Below, one piece after another: positions 46,789 through 55,856 of a stretch of 64,000 nt of DNA; position 1 is the stretch's first letter; the number at the start of each line of letters is the position of its first letter. The stretch is from contig NZ_SHKL01000001.1 in the NCBI RefSeq assembly GCF_004217185.1, forward strand, positions 1,510,001 to 1,574,000. Reading direction: 5' to 3'. Both the position numbers and the translations under genes were made by a program. The notes below the pieces were generated by a model that was not told the DNA's origin, did no database searches, and was given only the letters and a program-made list of their open reading frames with translations. Origin of the DNA: Pseudonocardia sediminis (GTDB lineage Bacteria > Actinomycetota > Actinomycetes > Mycobacteriales > Pseudonocardiaceae).

Positions 46789-47208
46789 ATGTTCCGAGGG
46801 TTCGCCACCATCAGCTTCTACGCCGACGACCTGGCCGTGGCCCGCGACTGGTACTCCACGCTCCTGGGCGTCGAGGCGTACTACGCCTACCCGCCCGCCC
46901 CGGCGGCGCCCGCGTACGTCGAGTTCCGGATCGGCGACGACGCGGACGAGCTCGGCATCATCGACCGCCGCTACGCCCCGCCCGGGGCCGCCAACCCGCC
47001 CGGCGGCGCTGTCATGTTCTGGCACGTCGACGACCTGCCCGGCACGGTCGCGCGCCTGCTGGAACTGGGCGCCACGGAGTACGAGCCGGTCACCGAACGC
47101 GGGGCGGGTTTCACCACGGCGTCGGTCGTCGACCCGTTCGGCAACGTCCTCGGCGTCATGCACAACCCGCACTACCTGGAGATGCTCGCCGCCCGGAGCG
47201 GGTCGTGA
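46789..47208 (+). CDS. VOC-family (glyoxalase/bleomycin resistance-like) protein
   Basis: This 139-residue protein has two beta-alpha-beta-beta-beta units: FATISFYADDLAVARDWYSTLLG and VMFWHVDDLPGTVARLLELGA ... ASVVDPFGNVLGV. Such proteins bind a metal and act as lyases, dioxygenases or drug-binding proteins. ATG 46789 has GCGAGGA 8 nt upstream; the in-frame ATG at 46747 lacks a site. Its stop overlaps the next start (GTGA). It lies divergently 97 bp from the WYL regulator. Confidence 0.88.
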   Translation: MFRGFATISFYADDLAVARDWYSTLLGVEAYYAYPPAPAAPAYVEFRIGDDADELGIIDRRYAPPGAANPPGGAVMFWHVDDLPGTVARLLELGATEYEPVTERGAGFTTASVVDPFGNVLGVMHNPHYLEMLAARSGS

Positions 47209-47813
47209 CCGGGATCCTGTCGGCCGACCGGGCGCAGTGGCGTGCCTGGCTGGCTTCGCAGAGCGGGACCGCCGAGGAGATCTGGCTGGTCATCCCGCAC
47301 GCGCGCCACCGCACCTCGGAGAACCCGGGGATCAGCCACCGCGAGGCGATCGAGGAGGCGCTGTGCTTCGGGTGGATCGACAGCCACGCCCGCGGGTACG
47401 ACGAGGGCTCGATGGTCCAGCGGTTCTCCCCGCGCGGTCCGCGCAGTACGTGGAGCAAGGTCAACCGCGAGCTCGTCGAGCAGCTGGACACCGCCGGGCT
47501 GATGACCCCGGCGGGACGGGCCGTCGTCGACCTCGCGAAGCGGACCGGCACGTGGTCGGCTCTCGCGCAGGCGCAGGACGGCATCGTCCCCGACGATCTC
47601 CGGGCCGCCCTCGACGCCGCCGCCTCGGCGTTCGTCGACGCGCTGTCCCCGTCGTCGCGGCGCTCGATCCTGGAATGGGTCGCCCGCGCGAAGCGTCCCG
47701 ACACCCGTCGACGCCGGATCGCCCGGATAGCCGACTGCGCCGCGGTCTCCACAACCCCGCCGGAGCTGAACCTCCGCACCCGCGCGACCCCTGCCGCGGT
47801 GGCGACCAGCTGA
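47205..47813 (+). CDS. YdeI/OmpD-associated family protein
   Basis: The protein has 202 residues. The central pattern EALCFGWIDSHARGYDEGS and RGPRSTWSKVNRELVEQL marks the YdeI/OmpD-associated family, soluble proteins of poorly known function, some tied to stress. Four-base overlap with the VOC gene makes a coupled pair. The C-terminal 25 residues (after RRRRIARI) are irregular and may be locally degraded or simply variable. Confidence 0.8.
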   Translation: MTGILSADRAQWRAWLASQSGTAEEIWLVIPHARHRTSENPGISHREAIEEALCFGWIDSHARGYDEGSMVQRFSPRGPRSTWSKVNRELVEQLDTAGLMTPAGRAVVDLAKRTGTWSALAQAQDGIVPDDLRAALDAAASAFVDALSPSSRRSILEWVARAKRPDTRRRRIARIADCAAVSTTPPELNLRTRATPAAVATS

Positions 47814-48065
47814 TCGACGCCTCGGATCGGCCGTCGTCGCGACGGGGGCAGCGCCTGAGTGCCGACGATCGCGGCGAGCGTCACGAAACGGCGGTCGGCT
47901 CGACCAGAACGTGACCCCCGATCGGCGCGGGCCTCTACAAGCCCACCGAGATTCACGAAAAGGCGATCCTGCCGGCCACAACGTGACGGTCGATCCGCCG
48001 GCCGCAGCTGTTCGTCGGGTGACGCACGTCGGATGGGGCGGCATGAAGCTCTGCGGCGTGTGAAC
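47814..48065. other. Repeat-rich intergenic segment left of the nuclease gene
   Basis: These 252 bases contain no credible gene. They hold one copy of the CGTCGCGACG palindrome (47835-47844) and two copies of a 43-nt degenerate direct repeat. Composition is less GC-rich than the flanking genes. The segment lies between the YdeI gene and the convergent 3' end of the nuclease-like gene. Confidence 0.6.
47881..47995. repeat. Degenerate 43-nt direct repeat, two units
   Basis: Units 47881-47923 and 47953-47995 agree at 32 of 43 positions, are offset by 72 nt, and share TCACGAAA, ACGTGAC and CGATC blocks. Each has TCACG near its 5' end and CGTGA near its 3' side, so each can fold as a hairpin. The sequence theme resembles the other hairpins in the window. 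Confidence 0.6.
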
Positions 48066-49694
48066 TCAAGCGGGATCGGGCACGTATCGACCTGCCATGG
48101 ACTCCGCCCAGTCCGAGAGATCGGGATGCTTTGCCGCAACGTCGAGCAATCCGGTAATGGACCAGTATCCGACGGTTACCGACGGGACGGCTGCGTCAAC
48201 CGTGTGCACGACGTTCCGTGCACGGTCGTCGTCGGCTCGACCGAGCACCACCGCCAGCACGTCGTCGCACTCGCCGTTCGCGCGCACCGATTCGGTGAGC
48301 AGAACGGAACGCAGGAACTGTGTCCCGCCGGCGAGATGCAATGCCTCGACCTCTTCATCCGCGAGACCGAGCCGCTCCAGCAGCGGCCCATACCGATCCG
48401 CGCGGCCTGCCTTCTCCAACCGATCTCTGGAGAAGTCATCGGTGTACTTCACCTCGACGGTGATCAACAGTCGGCGTCCGTCGGAGGTGCGGACGGCGGC
48501 AGCGATGTCAGCCGCGCTCTTGTCACCGGTGTGCGTCGCGGGGCGCGGCGCCCACTCGGCCTGCAGGCCGTCGAGCTCGAAGGGGGCGTCGTCGGCATTG
48601 ATCCGGTCGAACGCCACGATCTTCTGCCCGGTCATGGTCGACAGAACCTTCAGCGTGGATTCCGGCCGTTCCCGCAGCTCCCCGACGAGGCTGAACGCCA
48701 GTGGCTGGCTGGACAGCAAATTGCGCCAGAGGCGGTCCTCCTGGACGACACCTTTCGCCTCCCGAACCACCTCGACCCGTGCGCGTGTGTACTCGACGGC
48801 CGCGGCGGACATGAGGTTCCAGCCCGCATCCACGGCGGAGACCCCGTCGTGGGAGATGGGCAGCATGCTGTCGACGAGTTCGGCCCCTCGGCCGTCTCGC
48901 TCCTCCTGTCTCGCCGGACCTTCCGGGGCACCGAGGATCTCTTCCCGCCACCGGCCCTGGTGCGCACGATGACGACGTCGCACGACCGGATCGGAGGTGA
49001 CCCGACGCCTGTGGCCACGCTCGGCGTTCCACACGGCATGGTCGAGTTCCCACGGGGTGCGACCGATCTCGACGGCTGCATCAGTGAGGAGCGTGCGTGC
49101 CTCGCCGGTACCGACCGTGCGGCCGAGAACCCGCTCCAGCCATCGGAGGACCATCCGGTCCGGCTTGATGGTGTGGTCGTCGCCGAGCAGCATCCAGAGA
49201 TAGCCGAGCCGGACGTCACCGCTCCCGTTTCCCGGGACATCGCGCAGCCGACCCTCCAGCGCAGCCAGACGGGTGTTGTCGGCGAACAGGGCGGGCAGAT
49301 CCGCATAGCGCTCGACGCCGGCGTCCACGAGCGCACCGGCGTACTCCAGCGCCGCTTGTGCCTTGCGGATTCCGCCACGGGGGCTGGTGCGCTGCCGGTT
49401 CTTCAGGACGGTCTCCGCGAACGTGTCGGTACCGACCGCATCCATCTCGGCGACGAAGCTGCGCAGGGACTGTTCGGCGTCGGTGCCGATGACGACCGGC
49501 GAGGTCGAGTCCTGCAGCGGCACCATCTTCGCGGAGTCCGCGTACCGGCGGCAGGTGTTCACCGTCGTCGTGTAGCGCGCACCCATCGAGAACACCGCGT
49601 CGAGGACACAGAGGCTGAGATGAGCCCACCTGCCGTCGCGCGGTCTGATCGTCAAAGACTGCGCGGCGTCGGACACGAGCCTGACAGCATCCAT
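48066..49694 (-). CDS. Putative nuclease: HhH-GPD-like N-terminal half joined to PD-(D/E)XK (PGN_0703-like) C-terminal half
   Basis: This is a 542-residue protein from ATG 49694; in-frame alternatives lie upstream but run into the P450 remnant. The N-terminal half has GYLWMLLGDDHTIKPDRMVLRWLERVLG near 164, typical of HhH-GPD-like repair proteins. From about residue 245 a nuclease-like half includes YTRARVEVVREAKGV, LLSSQPLAFSLVGEL and the PD-(D/E)XK core: Asp near 396, then VEVKY with Glu near 414 and Lys near 416. It could be a restriction endonuclease or defence nuclease. Codon use is visibly less GC-rich than its neighbours, suggesting transfer. Both domain calls are by eye; the two halves could be separate families fused here. 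Confidence 0.75.
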   Translation of the reverse strand: MDAVRLVSDAAQSLTIRPRDGRWAHLSLCVLDAVFSMGARYTTTVNTCRRYADSAKMVPLQDSTSPVVIGTDAEQSLRSFVAEMDAVGTDTFAETVLKNRQRTSPRGGIRKAQAALEYAGALVDAGVERYADLPALFADNTRLAALEGRLRDVPGNGSGDVRLGYLWMLLGDDHTIKPDRMVLRWLERVLGRTVGTGEARTLLTDAAVEIGRTPWELDHAVWNAERGHRRRVTSDPVVRRRHRAHQGRWREEILGAPEGPARQEERDGRGAELVDSMLPISHDGVSAVDAGWNLMSAAAVEYTRARVEVVREAKGVVQEDRLWRNLLSSQPLAFSLVGELRERPESTLKVLSTMTGQKIVAFDRINADDAPFELDGLQAEWAPRPATHTGDKSAADIAAAVRTSDGRRLLITVEVKYTDDFSRDRLEKAGRADRYGPLLERLGLADEEVEALHLAGGTQFLRSVLLTESVRANGECDDVLAVVLGRADDDRARNVVHTVDAAVPSVTVGYWSITGLLDVAAKHPDLSDWAESMAGRYVPDPA

Positions 49695-49700
49695 CAGGAG

Positions 49701-50039
49701 ATGGTGTCGCATAGCGCGGACGTGGAGGTCGGCGGCGTCCGGATCGTGGCGGGGGACGCGGTGCTGCTCGCCCCGGCCGCGGCGAACCGCGACCCGGACC
49801 GCTTCGACGACCCCGAGCGCTTCGACATCGACCGCGACGACGCCGGGGGACACCTGGCCTTCGGGCACGGGCCGCACTTCTGCATCGGGGCGGGGCTGGC
49901 CCGGATCGAGCTGACCGAGGTGTTCCGCGCGCTGCCCGCACGGTTCCCCGGACTGCGTCTCGCCCGCCCCCGGACCGAGCTCGGCCTCCGCTCGGACCTG
50001 TTCACCGGCGGGCTGCGGGAGCTGCCGGTCACCTGGTGA
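49701..50039 (+). pseudogene. Cytochrome P450 C-terminal remnant
   Basis: Only the last 112 codons of a P450 remain. They hold the beta-sheet region DVEVGGVRIVAGDAVLLAPAAANRDP, the DPERFDIDRDD meander and the haem-ligand loop FGHGPHFCIGAGLARIEL. Everything before this, including the I-helix and the ExxR K-helix, is missing. The break is within about 10 nt of the start codon of the opposite-strand nuclease gene. The fragment cannot be a working enzyme. No other P450 piece is in the window. Confidence 0.88.
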
Positions 50040-50093
50040 GCACCGAGTCCGGCGTCACGGCGGATCCGGCGGCGCGGGTCGGACCGTCCCGCC

Positions 50094-50099
50094 TACGGT
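50094..50099 (+). promoter_or_regulatory. Candidate -10 element of a leaderless GNAT transcript
   Basis: TACGGT ends 7 nt before the GTG at 50107, which supports that codon over the GTG at 50098 as the start. Confidence 0.5.
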
Positions 50100-50106
50100 G
50101 GTCGGC

Positions 50107-50589
50107 GTGATCGAGCTGCGCATCGCCGGCCTGGACCACCCCGACGCCGTGGCCCTGAACGACGAGGTGCAGAGCTACTACCGGCGGATCTACGGCGACG
50201 GGGACCTGACGTCGCTGCTGTCCGAGCAGTTCGAGGCGCCGCGCGGGGTCTACCTGGTCGGCTACGACGGCGATCGCGCGGTCGCGTCCGGAGCCTGGCG
50301 GGCTCTTGACCCCGAACCGGCCGACGACGTCGTCCGCGAGGGCGACGCCGAGATCAAGCGGATGTATGTCGTGCCCGACGTCCGGGGCAAGGGGCACGCC
50401 CGGGCGGTGCTCGCCGAGCTCGAACGCACGGCGCTCGCGGCCGGGCGGCGCCGGATGGTGCTCGAGACCGGGACCGAGCAGCCCGACGCCGTCGCGCTCT
50501 ACGCCAGCTCCGGCTACACTCCGATCGGGACGTTCGGGTACCACCGTGACGACCCCCGCTCGCGCTGTTTCGCGAAGAACCTGGCGTAG
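50107..50589 (+). CDS. GNAT family N-acetyltransferase
   Basis: This 160-residue protein has the GNAT fold with acetyl-CoA-binding motif A, IKRMYVVPDVRGKGHARAVL, and the later strand/helix ALYASSGYTPIGTFG. The acceptor (amino acid, antibiotic or protein) is unknown. GTG 50107 is chosen from the -10 position and start of homology. It lies between the P450 remnant and the Mrp operon, on the same strand as both. Confidence 0.9.
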   Translation: MIELRIAGLDHPDAVALNDEVQSYYRRIYGDGDLTSLLSEQFEAPRGVYLVGYDGDRAVASGAWRALDPEPADDVVREGDAEIKRMYVVPDVRGKGHARAVLAELERTALAAGRRRMVLETGTEQPDAVALYASSGYTPIGTFGYHRDDPRSRCFAKNLA

Positions 50590-50756
50590 TCGCGCAGCCG
50601 TTCGATGGTGAGTACCACCTCGCGGACGGGCGTTGTGTCGGTGCCGGTCGATAGGATCTACACAGACCCGCCAGATCTCCGGTCCTTCCCCGCCGGATCG
50701 CCCCGTCGACGACGCGTGTTTGCCTCCCCGGGCCGCGCCGCTAGGAGCTTCCAACC

Positions 50757-53138
50757 GTGCTCGTGCTCGTGCTCGCCCACCTCGTGGTGGCCGGTGCGCT
50801 ACCGATGGTGGCGCGCCGCAGCCGGGCCCTCGCGTTCGGCGTCGCCGCGGTCCTGCCCGCGATCACGCTGGTCTGGGCGCTCGCGAACTACGAGGCCGCG
50901 CTCGGCCCGGGTGTCTCCGAACGGATCGAGTGGGTTCCACAGCTCGGCCTGTCGCTGAGCCTGCGCCTGGACGCGCTCGGCCTGGAGATGGTCGTGCTGG
51001 TCAGCGGGCTCGGCGCGCTCATCCTGGCCTACAGCGCCCGCTACTTCGGCTCCGGCAGCCGCGACGCACCACGCACGGCGACGCTGCTGCTCGCCTTCGC
51101 GGGCTTCATGCTCGGCCTGGTCCTGGCCGACGACCTGCTCACGCTGTACGTGTTCTGGGAGCTGACGACGATCGCATCGTTCCTGCTGGTCGGGCAGGGT
51201 GGGCTGCACCGGGCGAACCGGCGCGCCGCCGTCCAGGCCCTGCTGGTGACGGTGTTCGGCGGGCTGGCGATGCTGCTCGGGATCGTGCTGCTGGGCCACG
51301 CCGCCGGCACGTACGTGATCTCCGAGATCGTCGCCGCGCCCCCGGGCGGGGCCGCCGCGACGGCCGGGATCGTGCTGATCCTGCTCGGCGCACTCACCAA
51401 GTCCGCGCAGCTGCCGTTCCACCCCTGGCTCCCGGCGGCGATGGCCGCCCCGACACCGGTCAGCGCCTACCTGCACGCGGCGTCGATGGTGAAGGCCGGC
51501 GTCGTGCTGGTCGCGCGGCTGTCGCCGGCGTTCGCCGTCCGTCCGGAGTGGTGGGTCCCGGTCGTCGTCCTCGGACTGGCCACGATGCTGCTCGGCGGCT
51601 GGCGCGCGCTCACCGAGCCCGACCTCAAGCGGCTGCTCGCCTTCGGCACGGTCAGCCAGCTCGGCTTCCTGATGGTGCTCTTCGGTGCGGGCGGGCGGAT
51701 CGCCGCGTTCGCCGGCATGGGCATGCTGCTGGCGCACGGCCTGTTCAAGGCGCCGCTGTTCATGGTCGTCGGCGCGATCGACAAGATCACCGGGACCCGG
51801 CGCATCGACGAGCTGTCCGGGCTCGGGAAGCGCCGGCCGGCGCTGGCGTGGATCGCCGGGCTCGCCGGGGCGTCGATGGCGGGCCTGCCACCGATGCTCG
51901 GCTTCGTCGGCAAGGAGGCCGCGTTCGAGGCGTTCCTGCACGACGCCGACCTGCGTGGCTGGATCGTCGCGCTCGGGCTGCTCGCCGGGTCGATGCTCAC
52001 CGTCGCCTACACCGTCCGCTTCTTCTGGGGCGCGTTCGCCACCAAGCCCGGCCTCGAGCCGACCGAGTCCTCCGCGCCCGCGGCCGGGCTGACCGTGCCG
52101 GCCTGGATCTGCGCGATCGCCGGAGTCGCGCTCGGTGTGTTGTACGGCTTCCCCGACGCACCGGCCGCCGCCTACGCGGCGGCGTACCCCGAGGTCGGGG
52201 ACCCGGTCGCCGAGGACTACCACCTGGCCCTGTGGCACGGCCTCGGGCTGCCGCTGCTGTTCTCCGCGCTGGCGATCCTCGGCGGTCTGGCCCTGCACCG
52301 GTGGAACCCCATGGTCGCGACGACGTCGACGCGGTTCGCGACCCCGTTCTCCGCGCAACGCGGCTACGAGCACGTGGTGAGCGGGCTGGAGCGCCTGGCC
52401 ACGTTCGTCACCGGTCGCCTGCAGGCCGGTTCGCTCCCGGTCTATCTGGGGTCGGTGCTGATCACGATGCTGGCCCTGCCCGGCGTCGCGATGGTGCGGG
52501 CGCTGATCGACGGCCTGCTGCCGCCGATGCCGCGCCTGATCGACACCGTCCTGCAGCTGCCCCTCGGCGCCGCGGTGATCCTCTGCGCGCTGGGCCTGCT
52601 CCGCGCGCGCCGCCGGTTCACCGCGGTCCTGCTGGTCGGGGCCATCGGCTACGGCATCGGCGGGCTGTTCATCGTCGACGGCGGGCCGGACCTGGCGCTG
52701 GCGCAGTTCCTGGTCGAGACGCTGACGCTGGTCGCGTTCGTGTTCGTCCTCCGGCGGCTGCCCGCACACTTCGACTCCGTGCGCACCGCGCGGCCGACGC
52801 GGCGGGCCACGGTGACCAAGGCGGTCGTCGCGGGCACCGCGGGGATCATGGTCGCGCTGACCGCGGTGCTCCTCGGCGGCGCCCGGACCGCCCCGGCCAC
52901 CGCCAGCGCCGAGTACATCGCACAGTCCCGTGAGGGCACGGGGTCGGACAACGTGATCGCCGCGATCCTGGTCGACTTCCGCGCGCTGGACACCGTCGGC
53001 GAGATCAGCGTGCTGCTGGTGGCCGCGGCGGGCACGGCGAGCCTGGTGCTGGCCACCCGGTTCGACCGCCGGAACCGCCGCGGCGACCTCGACAGCGGTT
53101 CCGGATCACCGGAGCACGAGAGGGAGGTGGCGGGATGA
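50757..53138 (+). CDS. mrpA: Mrp Na+/H+ antiporter subunit A
   Basis: This 793-residue polytopic protein is homologous to NuoL. The core contains [57 protein letters not shown] and [17 protein letters not shown], with conserved Glu and Lys residues for proton transfer. The C-terminal part ([15 protein letters not shown] ... [28 protein letters not shown]) is the MbhD/E-like segment. The large subunit acts with MrpB-G in Na+(K+)/H+ exchange at the inner membrane. AGGAGC precedes GTG 50757. It is the first gene of a seven-gene coupled operon. Confidence 0.95.
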   Translation: MLVLVLAHLVVAGALPMVARRSRALAFGVAAVLPAITLVWALANYEAALGPGVSERIEWVPQLGLSLSLRLDALGLEMVVLVSGLGALILAYSARYFGSGSRDAPRTATLLLAFAGFMLGLVLADDLLTLYVFWELTTIASFLLVGQGGLHRANRRAAVQALLVTVFGGLAMLLGIVLLGHAAGTYVISEIVAAPPGGAAATAGIVLILLGALTKSAQLPFHPWLPAAMAAPTPVSAYLHAASMVKAGVVLVARLSPAFAVRPEWWVPVVVLGLATMLLGGWRALTEPDLKRLLAFGTVSQLGFLMVLFGAGGRIAAFAGMGMLLAHGLFKAPLFMVVGAIDKITGTRRIDELSGLGKRRPALAWIAGLAGASMAGLPPMLGFVGKEAAFEAFLHDADLRGWIVALGLLAGSMLTVAYTVRFFWGAFATKPGLEPTESSAPAAGLTVPAWICAIAGVALGVLYGFPDAPAAAYAAAYPEVGDPVAEDYHLALWHGLGLPLLFSALAILGGLALHRWNPMVATTSTRFATPFSAQRGYEHVVSGLERLATFVTGRLQAGSLPVYLGSVLITMLALPGVAMVRALIDGLLPPMPRLIDTVLQLPLGAAVILCALGLLRARRRFTAVLLVGAIGYGIGGLFIVDGGPDLALAQFLVETLTLVAFVFVLRRLPAHFDSVRTARPTRRATVTKAVVAGTAGIMVALTAVLLGGARTAPATASAEYIAQSREGTGSDNVIAAILVDFRALDTVGEISVLLVAAAGTASLVLATRFDRRNRRGDLDSGSGSPEHEREVAG

Positions 53139-53725
53139 CGATCGACGATCGCCCCACGAGCGAACCGGTTCCGTTCGCCGAGTGGGACACCCCGGCCGAA
53201 CAGTGGTCGCTGCCGGGCGAGTGCCCGGTCGGTGCCCGCCGCACGCTGCTGCTGGAGACGGCCGCGCGGGTGCTGTTCCCGATCGTGCTGGTGTTCTCGG
53301 TGTACCTGCTGATCGTGGGGCACTACGGCCCCGGCGGCGGGTTCGCCGGCGGCCTGACCGCGGGCCTGGCGTTCGTGCTGCGCTACATCGCCGGTGGAGG
53401 TGCCGACGGTGCCGAGATCGGCGCCCGGATCAAGGTGCGGCCGCCGATGCTGGTGGGCCTCGGGCTCACGCTGGCGGTGCTCGCCGCGCTGATCCCGGTC
53501 CTGTTCGGGGCGCCCGTGCTGGCCAGCGCCAAGGCGACGTTCGTGCTGCCGGTGATCGGTGAGGTCGACCTCGTGTCGAGCCTCGCCCTGGACATCGGGG
53601 TCTACCTGCTGATCATCGGCGTGGTGCTGGACCTGCTGCGCTCGCTGGGCAGCGGTATCGAGCGCGACGCACGGGACGCCGGCGACGACCCGGAGGACGT
53701 GGAGCATCCGGTGATGCGGCCGTGA
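53135..53725 (+). CDS. mrpB: Mrp antiporter subunit B
   Basis: The protein has 196 residues. An N-terminal soluble stretch of about 40 residues precedes MnhB helices: [32 protein letters not shown], then [20 protein letters not shown] and [22 protein letters not shown] 53135 overlaps the mrpA stop (ATGA). In many actinobacteria this domain is fused to MrpA; here it is separate. Confidence 0.93.
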   Translation: MTIDDRPTSEPVPFAEWDTPAEQWSLPGECPVGARRTLLLETAARVLFPIVLVFSVYLLIVGHYGPGGGFAGGLTAGLAFVLRYIAGGGADGAEIGARIKVRPPMLVGLGLTLAVLAALIPVLFGAPVLASAKATFVLPVIGEVDLVSSLALDIGVYLLIIGVVLDLLRSLGSGIERDARDAGDDPEDVEHPVMRP

Positions 53726-54285
53726 GCAGCATCAACCTGGCCATGGCGCTCGTCCTGGCCGTCCTGTACTCGGTGGGGTTCTTCCTGCTGCTCCAGCGCT
53801 CCCTGATGCGGATCCTGATCGGGATCGTCGTGCTCGGGCACGGTGCGAACCTGCTGCTGCAGCTGGCCGGCGGACCGCCCGGGCGGGCGCCGGTGCTGGG
53901 CGTCGCGGCGCCCGAGGAGTTCACCGACCCGTTGCCGCAGGCCCTCGCCCTGACCGCGATCGTGATCACGTTCGCGCTCACCACCTACCTGCTCGCGCTG
54001 GGCTACCGGTCGTGGGTGCTCACCGGGCACGACGAGGTCCAGGACGACATCGAGGACCGCCGCATCGCGCTGCGCGACCGTCCGGACGGGTCGATGGGCG
54101 AGGACGCGGCGGGCGGCGACTCCGACGCCGACGGCGACCCCGGTTCGGCCGCGGCCTCCGACGAGCCCGACGACGCCGAGCCCGACACCCCGGCCTCGGT
54201 CGGTGCGGGCCCCGTGCCGGGACCGCGTCCGGACCCGGCCAACTCGCGGGACGTCGACGGCCGGCCGGGCGGGACGACCCGATGA
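53722..54285 (+). CDS. mrpC: Mrp antiporter subunit C
   Basis: The protein has 187 residues. Three helices of the NuoK fold occupy about residues 1-95 ([37 protein letters not shown] ... [25 protein letters not shown]). An acidic disordered tail of about 75 residues follows, longer than usual for the family. GTG 53722 overlaps the mrpB stop (GTGA). Confidence 0.93.
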   Translation: MSSINLAMALVLAVLYSVGFFLLLQRSLMRILIGIVVLGHGANLLLQLAGGPPGRAPVLGVAAPEEFTDPLPQALALTAIVITFALTTYLLALGYRSWVLTGHDEVQDDIEDRRIALRDRPDGSMGEDAAGGDSDADGDPGSAAASDEPDDAEPDTPASVGAGPVPGPRPDPANSRDVDGRPGGTTR

Positions 54286-55856
54286 CCGCCGCCTCGTTCC
54301 TGATCGCCCTGCCCGCGATCGCGATCCTGCTGCCGATCCTGGGCGCGGCGCTGTCGGTGATCGCCTCCCGCTCCGCACGCCTGCAGCGGGTGATCGGCAT
54401 CGCGGTGCTCACGCTGGTCACCGCGATCGCGGCGGTGCTGCTGGTCGCCGCGGACCGGAACGGTCCGGTCGTCACCGAGCTCGGGGGGTGGCCGGCGCCG
54501 ATCGGTGTCGTCCTGGTGGCCGACCGGCTCTCGGCCCTGTTGCTGCTGATCTCGACGCTGGTGACCCTCGCGGTCCTGGTCTACGCGATCGACCAGCGGA
54601 TCTCCGACTACGGCCGGGAGACGCCGTCGACGACGTTCCACCCCATCTTCCTGATGCTCTCGACCGGTGTGTCGATGGCGTACCTGACCGGCGACCTGTT
54701 CAGCCTGTTCGTCGCGTTCGAGATCATGCTGGCCGCGTCCTACGTGCTGATCACCCGGCGCACCGACGCCGCCCGGGTGCGGTCCGGGATGACGTACGTG
54801 ATCGTCAGCCTGGCCTCGTCGCTGCTGTTCCTGACCACGATCGCGCTGGTCTACGCCTCGACCGGCACGGTCAACATGGCCGACCTGGCCGGTCGGATCG
54901 GGCAGCTGCCGCCCGAGCTGGCCACGGTGCTGAGCCTGATGGCCGTGGTGGTGTTCGGGATCAAGGCGGCGATCGTGCCGCTGCACTTCTGGCTGCCCGA
55001 CAGCTATCCGAACGCGCCCGCACCGGTCACCGCGCTGTTCGCGGGCCTGCTGACCAAGGTCGGCATCTACGCGCTGCTGCGGACCCAGACGCTGATCTTC
55101 CCGCACGACCGGCCGTCGATCCTGCTGCTGTCGATCGCGGCCCTGACGATGATCGTCGGCGCGCTGGGTGCGCTGGCGCAGAACGACCTGAACCGGTTGT
55201 TGTCGTTCCTGCTGGTCAGCCACATCGGCTTCATGCTGTTCGGGCTGGCCGTGTTCGACGTGCGCGGGGTAGCGGGCACGGCCCTCTACGTCGTGCATCA
55301 CATCACCGTGCAGGCGACGCTGTTCCTGGTCAGCGGTCTGATCACGCGAAGAACCGGGACCGTGTCGATCGACGCGATGGGTGGGCTGGTCAAGCTCTCG
55401 CCCGGGCTGGCCGTGCTGTTCGCGATACCGGCGCTGACGCTGGCCGGGATCCCGCCGACGTCGGGGTTCGTGGCGAAGCTGGCGCTGCTCGAGGCCGGCG
55501 CCGGGGCGGGCGTCGCGGGGTCGGTGGTGGCCGGAGTCGTGATCGTCGCCAGCCTGCTGACGCTCTACGCGATGGCGCGGGTCTGGGTCAGGGTGTTCTG
55601 GGGCAAGCCCAAGGAACCGCTGCCGGACCCTGACCCGTTCGACGAGCTCGTCGTCGGGACGGCGCGCACGTCGGCACCGATGTTCGTCGCCAGCGCCGGG
55701 CTGATCGCGGTCAGCGTGCTGATCGCGGTCGCGGCGGGACCGCTGACCGAGGTCACCACCCGCGCGGGGGACGACCTGATCGGGCGCACCCCCTACGTCG
55801 ACGCCGTGCTCGGCGTCGGAGCGCCGGGGGCCGGGGAGCCGGGGGTGGGCCGATGA
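54282..55856 (+). CDS. mrpD: Mrp antiporter subunit D
   Basis: The 524-residue NuoN/NuoM-like subunit has about 14 helices: FSLFVAFEIMLAASYVLI, FGIKAAIVPLHFWLPDSYPNAPAPVTALFAGLLTKVGIYAL, QNDLNRLLSFLLVSHIGFML and AGIPPTSGFVAKLALLEAG. It forms the second proton-translocating unit with MrpA. ATG 54282 overlaps the mrpC stop (ATGA). Confidence 0.95.
   Translation: MTAASFLIALPAIAILLPILGAALSVIASRSARLQRVIGIAVLTLVTAIAAVLLVAADRNGPVVTELGGWPAPIGVVLVADRLSALLLLISTLVTLAVLVYAIDQRISDYGRETPSTTFHPIFLMLSTGVSMAYLTGDLFSLFVAFEIMLAASYVLITRRTDAARVRSGMTYVIVSLASSLLFLTTIALVYASTGTVNMADLAGRIGQLPPELATVLSLMAVVVFGIKAAIVPLHFWLPDSYPNAPAPVTALFAGLLTKVGIYALLRTQTLIFPHDRPSILLLSIAALTMIVGALGALAQNDLNRLLSFLLVSHIGFMLFGLAVFDVRGVAGTALYVVHHITVQATLFLVSGLITRRTGTVSIDAMGGLVKLSPGLAVLFAIPALTLAGIPPTSGFVAKLALLEAGAGAGVAGSVVAGVVIVASLLTLYAMARVWVRVFWGKPKEPLPDPDPFDELVVGTARTSAPMFVASAGLIAVSVLIAVAAGPLTEVTTRAGDDLIGRTPYVDAVLGVGAPGAGEPGVGR

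Noticed and set aside
42211..47172. 1653-codon minus-strand open frame spanning glcB, the MFS gene and beyond
   Set aside because: It crosses several well-supported genes on both strands and shows no domain. It is an artefact of few stop codons in high-GC DNA.
47881..47995. Possible CRISPR repeat pair
   Set aside because: Only two units with 74% identity and no cas genes nearby. Better described as a degenerate intergenic repeat.
49701..50039. Functional short protein starting at the ATG in 49701
   Set aside because: The sequence is plainly the C-terminal third of a P450 and lacks the K-helix and substrate region, so it cannot fold as a working enzyme.
50633..50657. TTGTGT ... TAGGAT as the mrpA promoter
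   Set aside because: The spacing is only 13 bp, too short for a normal -35/-10 pair. The -10 alone may be real, but I cannot support the promoter.
50799..52769. 656-codon minus-strand frame antisense to mrpA
   Set aside because: Gln/Arg/Asp-rich mirror sequence of a clear membrane protein; no independent support.
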